The notes below the pieces were generated by a model. That model did no database searches, had not been told where the DNA came from, and saw nothing but the letters and a program-made list of their open reading frames with translations. From Actinomycetes bacterium (lineage in GTDB: Bacteria > Actinomycetota > Acidimicrobiia > Acidimicrobiales > Palsa-688), in contig JAKAXN010000058.1 in NCBI GenBank assembly GCA_021816565.1, forward strand, positions 1 through 17,387: a DNA stretch of 17,387 nucleotides, given 5' to 3'. A program made the translations under genes and the position numbers. The stretch's first letter is position 1. Each line of letters opens with the position of its first letter. This document shows, piece by piece, positions 12,999-17,387 of this stretch.

Positions 12999-13015
12999 AC
13001 CGTCAAGGAGGAAGA

Positions 13016-13387
13016 GTGGCAACCGTCAAGGCAACCAAGGAGAACTTCGCCGACCTGGTCAACCAGAACGGCACCGTCCTGGTCGACTTCTGGGCTTCGT
13101 GGTGCGGACCGTGCCGTATGTTCGCCCCGGTCTTCGAAGGTGCCGCGGAGAAGCACCCCGACATGGTGTTCGCCAAGGTCGACACCGAGGCCGAACCCGA
13201 GCTGGCCGGCGCCTTCGGGATCATGTCCATCCCCACCCTCATGGTCCTGCGGGACCAGGTGATCGTCTACTCCCAGGCCGGGGCCCTGCCGGCGCCCGCC
13301 CTCGAGCAGCTCATCGAGCAGGTCGAGGAGCTGGACATGGATGAGGTCCGCCGCCAGATCGCCGAGTCGTCCCCCGCAGCCCAGTGA
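13016..13387 (+). CDS. trxA: Thioredoxin
   Basis: A 123-residue protein with the full thioredoxin fold: VDFWASWCGPCRM (active-site C30 and C33), VDTEAEPELAGAFGIMSIPT with the cis-Pro, and LMVL on the following strand. It reduces protein disulfides in the cytoplasm with electrons from thioredoxin reductase, and may also reduce persulfides. Start GTG 13016 has AAGGAGG at 13005-13011, 4 bases away; the frame extends further upstream but only into the intergenic regulatory stretch. The C terminus carries an extra acidic helix (IEQVEELDMDEVRRQIAE), slightly longer than E. coli TrxA (109). Its stop overlaps the start of the LmbE gene (GTGA). Confidence 0.95.
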   Translation: MATVKATKENFADLVNQNGTVLVDFWASWCGPCRMFAPVFEGAAEKHPDMVFAKVDTEAEPELAGAFGIMSIPTLMVLRDQVIVYSQAGALPAPALEQLIEQVEELDMDEVRRQIAESSPAAQ

Positions 13388-14070
13388 CCGCGGGACCGGG
13401 CCCGGCCCGATGGCCGGGCCGGTCGATACTGGCCGTCTGCGCCCATCCCGACGACGAGTCGTTCGGGATGGGCGCAGTGCTGTCCGAGGCCGCGGCCCGG
13501 GGGGCGGAGGTGTCGGTGCTGTGCTTCACCCACGGGGAGGCCTCCACGCTGGGGGTCGGCCGGGAGCCGCTGCACCAGGTCCGCCGGGAGGAGTTCGAGG
13601 CGGCCGCCGGGGTGCTGGGCCTCCGCAGCCCGCTGATGCTCGACTACCCCGACGGCCGGCTGTCGGCGGTGGACCTCGATGAGCTGGCGGAGCACGTCAC
13701 CGTGGCGGCCCGCAGGTCCGGGGCCGACAGCCTCCTGGCGTTCGACCTGGGCGGGGTCACCGGCCACCCGGACCACCACCGGGCCACCGAGGCAGCCCTG
13801 GCGGCGGCCGACCGGCTGGACCTGGCTGTGACGGGGTGGGCCGTCCCCGACGACGTGGCCGGGGCGCTCAACGCCGAGCTCGGCACCCGGTTCTCCGGCC
13901 GGCCGGCCGAGGGGCTCACGGCCCGTCTGGACGTGGACCGGTCGGTGCAGCAGAAGGCCATCGCCTGTCACGTCAGTCAGTGCACGTCCAACCCGGTCCT
14001 CTGGCGCCGGCTGGAACTGCAGAGCGGTCGGGAGTACCTGGTACCGCTGCGGGCGCCAGCTTCAGGCTGA
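13384..14070 (+). CDS. LmbE/PIG-L family Zn-dependent N-deacetylase
   Basis: The 228-residue enzyme has the family motif AHPDDE (20-25), whose His and second Asp bind Zn and whose first Asp acts as base, and a second metal site GHPDHH near residue 128. The end of the fold, AIACHVSQ, is also conserved. Members remove acetyl or amide groups from N-acetylglucosamine-type substrates: MshB and Mca in mycothiol metabolism, BshB in bacillithiol. It is shorter than MshB or Mca (about 290-300). Coupling to thioredoxin through GTGA and the SigR-like promoter point to low-molecular-weight thiol chemistry, which is inference. Its last 98 bases overlap, in antisense, the 3' end of the TerC gene. Confidence 0.87.
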   Translation: MTAGPGPARWPGRSILAVCAHPDDESFGMGAVLSEAAARGAEVSVLCFTHGEASTLGVGREPLHQVRREEFEAAAGVLGLRSPLMLDYPDGRLSAVDLDELAEHVTVAARRSGADSLLAFDLGGVTGHPDHHRATEAALAAADRLDLAVTGWAVPDDVAGALNAELGTRFSGRPAEGLTARLDVDRSVQQKAIACHVSQCTSNPVLWRRLELQSGREYLVPLRAPASG

Positions 14071-14947
14071 GCACCACCGCCGAAGCCACCACCCCGGCCA
14101 CCACGGCCAGGCTGACCGGGTCGGGGATGTGCAGCACCGGCTCGGCCAGCATCTTGACCCCGATGAACATGAGCACCACAGCCAGCCCGTGCTTGAGCAG
14201 GTGGAGCCGCTGCATGGCCCCGGCCAGTACGAAATACAGCGACCGCAGGCCGAGCACCGCGAAGGCGTTCGAGGTGAACACCACGAACGCGTCCTGGGTG
14301 ACCCCGAACACGGCGGGGATGGAGTCGGCGGCGAAGACGATGTCGCTGGTCTCCACCGCCACCAGGGCGATCAGCAGGGGGGTGGCCATCAGGGTCCCCC
14401 TCCGCACGAAGAACCGGTCCCCCTCGTAGCCCTCGGTCACCGGCACCGCCCGGCGGGCGACCCGCATGGCCAGGCTGCGCTGTGGGTCCGGCTGCTTCCT
14501 GCTCACCAGCATGTGGACGCCGGCCACCAGCACCAGGGCCCCGAAGGGGTAGAGCATCCAGCTCAGCTCGCCGAGCAGGGCGGCCCCGCCGGTGATGAAG
14601 GCGGCCCGCAGCACCAGGGCGCCGACCACCCCGAAGAACAGCACCCGCCTCCGGTACGCCTCGGGGACGGCCAGGACCTCGAACAGGAGGGCGAAGACGA
14701 ACACGTTGTCCACGCTGAGTGACTTCTCCAGCAGGTAGGCCGTGAAGTACTGCTCGGCCACCACCCCGCCCTCCAACAGGCCGGTGAGCACCCCGAAGGC
14801 CACCCCGACGGCGATCCACAGCGCGGTGGCCGTCACCGCCCGGCGCAGGGTCAGCTGACCGGATCTTCCGTTGACCCGGAGGTCCACGGCCAGCAGGACG
14901 CCGATCAGGGCTACGACCGCGGCCCACGACCACCAGGAGCCGTTCAC
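13973..14947 (-). CDS. TerC/Alx-family membrane protein (probable metal exporter)
   Basis: The 324-residue protein has about nine membrane helices and the two acidic signature segments of the family, EKSLSVDNVFVF and VAVETSDIVFAADSIPAVF, whose Glu, Asp and Asn residues are thought to bind metal. Alx and related proteins export Mn2+; TerC-type members are linked to metal homeostasis and tellurite resistance. The start is GTG 14947, overlapping the atpF stop (GTGA). The last membrane helix (LAVVAGVVASAVVLSLKL) ends about 27 residues before the stop, and the Pro/Gly-rich tail is coded in the stretch antisense to the LmbE gene. Association with ATP synthase a/b genes on one transcript is odd; a link to ion balance can only be guessed. 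Confidence 0.9.
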   Translation of the reverse strand: MNGSWWSWAAVVALIGVLLAVDLRVNGRSGQLTLRRAVTATALWIAVGVAFGVLTGLLEGGVVAEQYFTAYLLEKSLSVDNVFVFALLFEVLAVPEAYRRRVLFFGVVGALVLRAAFITGGAALLGELSWMLYPFGALVLVAGVHMLVSRKQPDPQRSLAMRVARRAVPVTEGYEGDRFFVRRGTLMATPLLIALVAVETSDIVFAADSIPAVFGVTQDAFVVFTSNAFAVLGLRSLYFVLAGAMQRLHLLKHGLAVVLMFIGVKMLAEPVLHIPDPVSLAVVAGVVASAVVLSLKLAPAAVPGTPDRSAVPAGARGPGWTCTD

Positions 14948-15276
14948 GACCGGCCGGCCCCGATCCCGGCGTCGCGGGCCGCCGAGGGGTGGGCGGCGCG
15001 GGCCCGGTCCGCCGCCATCCGGTCGGCGGTCTCGATGATCGCCCGGGCCTCCCTCCGTGCCTCGGCCAGGGTCTGCTGGTAGTCGGCCTCGGCCGCGGCC
15101 AGAAGCTCCTCCACCCTGCGGGCCTTGGCCATGGACTCGTCGATGTCGGCCTGACGGCGGCGCATGGCCGCCTGGAGCGGCTTGATGACGAACCGGCTGA
15201 GCACGGCCAGGACGACGACGAACACGGCCAGCTCGACGGCGAAGGTGGAGTTGAGGGCGAAGAAGTCGGCGGTCAT
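14944..15276 (-). CDS. atpF: ATP synthase F0 subunit b, short form
   Basis: The 110-residue product has one N-terminal membrane helix (about 11-33, TFAVELAVFVVVLAVLSRFV), then the typical stalk: IKPLQAAMRRRQADIDESMA, KARRVEELLAAAEADYQQ and LAEARREARAIIETAD, a charged Ala-rich helix. This is the normal N-terminal pattern of subunit b, but the family is usually about 155-185 residues, so the delta-binding end is missing and the tail (AAHPSAARDAGIGAGRS) is not helical. Start ATG 15276 overlaps the stop of subunit a (ATGA) and has GGAGGAA upstream; the longer frame from 15585 is antisense shadow. It may be a shortened paralogue, or truncated by fusion of the operon to terC. Confidence 0.83.
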   Translation of the reverse strand: MTADFFALNSTFAVELAVFVVVLAVLSRFVIKPLQAAMRRRQADIDESMAKARRVEELLAAAEADYQQTLAEARREARAIIETADRMAADRARAAHPSAARDAGIGAGRS

Positions 15277-15992
15277 CGGGCGGTTCCTCCTTGGGGGGTG
15301 GCTCCTGAGGCGGGAGCGACGGGCGCAGGCCCGGCGTCCTCCTCGGGCGCCAGGGCGGTGTCGAAGTACAAGACGGTGAGCAGCGAGAAGATGAAGGCCT
15401 GCATGGCCGCCACCACGACCGAGAAGAGCTTCCAGGCCAGGAGCGGCAGGGGCGCCAGGCCGGTCGGGATCAGCTCGAAGATCAGCACCACCATCACCGT
15501 CCCGGCGAACACGTTGCCGAACAGGCGCAGGGCCAGGGTGACCGGCTTGGCCAGCTCCTCGAGGATCCGGAACGGCAGCATCCACGGGGTCGGCTTCAGG
15601 TAGTGGCGGAAATAGCCGCGCCAGCCCCGCACCCGCACGGCGGTGACGTGGACGGCCAGCACCGTGAACACCGCCAGGGCGGCGGTCAGGTTGAGGTCGC
15701 CGGTCGGGGCGGGCAGCGCCTTGTCCGGGTGGCCGCTCGGGACGGTCTCGAGCAGGGTGGCGATGAGGATGAAGGCGAAAAGCGCCACCGCCAGGGGGAT
15801 CACCCGTCGGCCGGCCGGCCCCAGGCGGCCGCCGGCGTGGCGCTCAGCGGCGGCGATCACCGACTCCCATGCCAGCTGCATCCGGGTGGGGCGCCCGGTG
15901 GAGAGATGGCGGCGGGCCACGAGGCCGAGTGCGATCACGATGGCCCCGGCGGTCAGGGTGGCCGCAATGGTGTCGAAGTTCAGCTGGAGCAC
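15273..15992 (-). CDS. atpB: ATP synthase F0 subunit a
   Basis: Subunit a forms the proton (or Na+) half-channels next to the c-ring. The 239-residue product has the essential Arg in LALRLFGNVFAG (R156, equal to E. coli R210), PTGDLNLTAALAV, and the last helix MQAFIFSLLTVLYF with Q198 (equal to Q252). E. coli E219 is replaced by T165. A Pro/Ala-rich tail (GPAPVAPASGATPQGG) follows. The start is GTG 15992 with only a G-rich stretch as ribosome site. It lies 23 bases after the histidine kinase gene, and its stop overlaps the start of subunit b. No c-subunit gene (atpE), normally between a and b, is present. Confidence 0.92.
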   Translation of the reverse strand: MLQLNFDTIAATLTAGAIVIALGLVARRHLSTGRPTRMQLAWESVIAAAERHAGGRLGPAGRRVIPLAVALFAFILIATLLETVPSGHPDKALPAPTGDLNLTAALAVFTVLAVHVTAVRVRGWRGYFRHYLKPTPWMLPFRILEELAKPVTLALRLFGNVFAGTVMVVLIFELIPTGLAPLPLLAWKLFSVVVAAMQAFIFSLLTVLYFDTALAPEEDAGPAPVAPASGATPQGGTAR

Positions 15993-16015
15993 CCCCCCAG
16001 TTCACCCCTGCGGTG

Positions 16016-17387
16016 TCAGCCCCCGGTGGTGTCGGTGTGGAGACGGTGTGCAGAAGCCCCCGGGCCCGAAGCCCGGCCCGGCGCCCGGTTGGCCGGAGCG
16101 GGGAAGCGGGCGGTGAACAGGGCCCCTCCGCCGGGCCGGTTCTCCACCGCCACGGTCCCGCCGTGGGCCCGTACCAGCGCCATGACCACCGCCAGGCCGA
16201 TGCCGCTGCCACCGCTGGAGCGCCCGGCCCGGCCCTGGTAGAAGCGCTGCCACACCGCGCCCATCTCCTCCTCGGGGACGCCCGGGCCGCTGTCGGCGAC
16301 CTCCAGCACGGCCCCGCCCTCGTGGGCGTAGGTCCGCACCTCCACCGACCCGCCGGTCGGGGTGAACTTGGCGGCGTTGGTCAGCAGGTTGAGCGCCACC
16401 TGCCGGAGCCGCTGCGGGTCGCCGTCCATCCCGGTGGGGGGCAGATACAGCTCCAGGTCGATGCTGCGCTCCCGGAACCGGGAGGAGAGGGAGTCGGCGG
16501 CGTCGGCCACCACCCGGCCCAGATCGAGCGGGCGGGTGGTCAGCTCCAGGCCGGCCGCCTGGGCCGATGCCATGGTCTGCAGGTCCTCCACCAGCCGGCC
16601 CAGGCGGAGGGACTCGTCGTGCAGCGAAGCCAACGACGCCGGTGAGACCGGGGCGACCCCGTCGATTAGCGCTTCGGTCTCGGCCTGCATGACCGCCACC
16701 GGGGTGCGCAGCTCGTGGGCCACGTCGGCCACCAGGGCCCGGCGCAGGCGGTCCTCCTCCTCGAGCGACTCGGCCATGGAGTCGAACGCCCGGCCCAGCT
16801 CCCCGAGCTCACCGGGCCCGGCTTCCGCCCCGATGCGGGGGGAGCTCTCACCGAGCTTCACGGAGCTGACCGCCCGGGCCAGCCGGCGGACCGGTCGGAC
16901 CACCCCCCGGGCCACCAGCACCCCGACCACCAGCGCGGCGAGAGCGGCGAGCCCGGCGCTCCATCCGACCGCGGTGAACAGCGACGTGCGCAGATGCCGG
17001 TCGTCGGGGTTGACCGCTCCCCCGGGAAAGCCGACGGTTACGGTCCCCACCAGGCGGCCGTCGACGGTGAGGGCCTGCGCCAGCCGGTCGTGGGGGAAGG
17101 TCGCCGGTCCGGCCAGGACCGGCCGCCCGGCCTGGTCGCGCACCTCCACGGTGACGCCGGACGCCGCCGCGAACGTGGACACCGACGCCAGGTCGGCGCC
17201 GGCCCAGCCGGCCCCGCCGAGGTAGGCGCCGGTGGCCAGGGCCGCCGCCTCGGACGTGGTCCGGGCCCTCTGGAGCGACGCCAGGTGGGTGACGTTGCCC
17301 TGATCGGCGATCATGACCGCCGCCGAGAACACCGCCACCGCGAACAGCGAGACCCCGACGAAGGCCAGGGCGAAGCGCACCCCCAGC
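16016..17387 (-). CDS. Sensor histidine kinase (BaeS/HAMP type), probably cut by the window edge
   Basis: Architecture in order: membrane helix (about 3-25, ALAFVGVSLFAVAVFSAAVM), an extracytoplasmic sensing part of about 110 residues, a second helix (about 138-160), HAMP linker (RGVVRPVRRLARAVSSVKLG), phosphorylation helix VADVAHELRTPVAVM (His222 counting from GTG 17380), and a catalytic domain with N box NLLTNAAKFTP, DSGPGVP and GSGIGLAVV. It should phosphorylate a response regulator, likely coded just beyond the window. In-frame codons continue upstream of GTG 17380 to the last base (LGVRFAL), so the true start may lie outside. The C-terminal tail (APGRASGPGASAHRLH) is not conserved. It runs on to atpB with a 23-base gap; the signal is unknown. 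Confidence 0.93.
   Translation of the reverse strand, partial: LGVRFALAFVGVSLFAVAVFSAAVMIADQGNVTHLASLQRARTTSEAAALATGAYLGGAGWAGADLASVSTFAAASGVTVEVRDQAGRPVLAGPATFPHDRLAQALTVDGRLVGTVTVGFPGGAVNPDDRHLRTSLFTAVGWSAGLAALAALVVGVLVARGVVRPVRRLARAVSSVKLGESSPRIGAEAGPGELGELGRAFDSMAESLEEEDRLRRALVADVAHELRTPVAVMQAETEALIDGVAPVSPASLASLHDESLRLGRLVEDLQTMASAQAAGLELTTRPLDLGRVVADAADSLSSRFRERSIDLELYLPPTGMDGDPQRLRQVALNLLTNAAKFTPTGGSVEVRTYAHEGGAVLEVADSGPGVPEEEMGAVWQRFYQGRAGRSSGGSGIGLAVVMALVRAHGGTVAVENRPGGGALFTARFPAPANRAPGRASGPGASAHRLHTDTTGG

Noticed and set aside
12968..13001. TTGTCT and TATACC as a vegetative promoter of thioredoxin
   Set aside because: The spacing is 22 bases. The SigR-type match and the CsoR-type palindrome explain these bases better.
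12791..13015. Upstream extension of the thioredoxin open frame
   Set aside because: It overlaps the aminotransferase gene and the promoter/operator stretch. GTG 13016 has a strong ribosome site and gives a normal thioredoxin.
1..17387. Search for CRISPR arrays, tRNA/rRNA genes, insertion sequences, prophage and toxin-antitoxin pairs
   Set aside because: Reading both strands gave no spaced direct repeats, cloverleaf sequences, transposase or integrase motifs. The only tandem repeats are inside the secreted-protein gene.

Overview
The window is high-GC DNA (strong G/C at third codon positions, many GTG starts, frequent GTGA/ATGA start-stop overlaps) and looks like a chromosomal segment of an actinobacterium. 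The secreted YWLVASDGG-type repeat protein, an AlkB with an actinobacterial RubA-like rubredoxin, a SigR-like promoter and the LmbE/thioredoxin pairing fit Actinobacteria, perhaps an Acidimicrobiia-like lineage. The class-level guess is inference. No tRNA, rRNA, CRISPR array, insertion sequence or phage gene was seen.

Layout. 1-250: the 3' end of a cold-shock protein gene and its terminator. 414-2651 (+): a large secreted protein with two copies of an unrecognised Cys-rich domain followed by five ~41-residue repeats, ending at a strong hairpin shared with the convergent neighbours. 2740-3721 (-): a small locus of a helix-turn-helix protein, a tandem CsrA protein with two CsrA domains in one chain, and a GTGA-coupled small membrane protein that appears frameshifted. 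3892-5481 (+): a polytopic GT-C-like membrane glycosyltransferase. 5555-9340 (+): ABC exporter ATPase and permease, then a DedA-family protein and an MFS transporter.

9350-11400: an alkane oxidation module. A TetR regulator is divergent from alkB and a rubredoxin gene, with a palindrome lying across the alkB promoter. 11482-14070 (+): a class V aminotransferase/cysteine desulfurase-like enzyme, then thioredoxin and an LmbE/PIG-L deacetylase that are translationally coupled. The thioredoxin leader carries a SigR-type promoter match and a CsoR/CstR-type operator, suggesting thiol or persulfide control. 13973-17387 (-): a sensor histidine kinase (running off the window), ATP synthase subunit a, a short subunit b and a TerC-family protein, with a/b/TerC coupled by overlapping start and stop codons and no c-subunit gene between a and b.

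The most unusual item is the tandem CsrA. Its two domains have decayed in complementary halves: domain 1 keeps a good beta1-beta3 half but has lost the RNA-binding Arg of beta5, while domain 2 keeps beta4-beta5 with that Arg but has a poor beta1 turn. Because CsrA RNA sites are built from beta1 of one protomer and beta5 of the other, this predicts a single-chain pseudo-dimer with one working RNA site. A GGA-in-loop hairpin and a GGA-containing Shine-Dalgarno sequence in its own leader suggest autoregulation.
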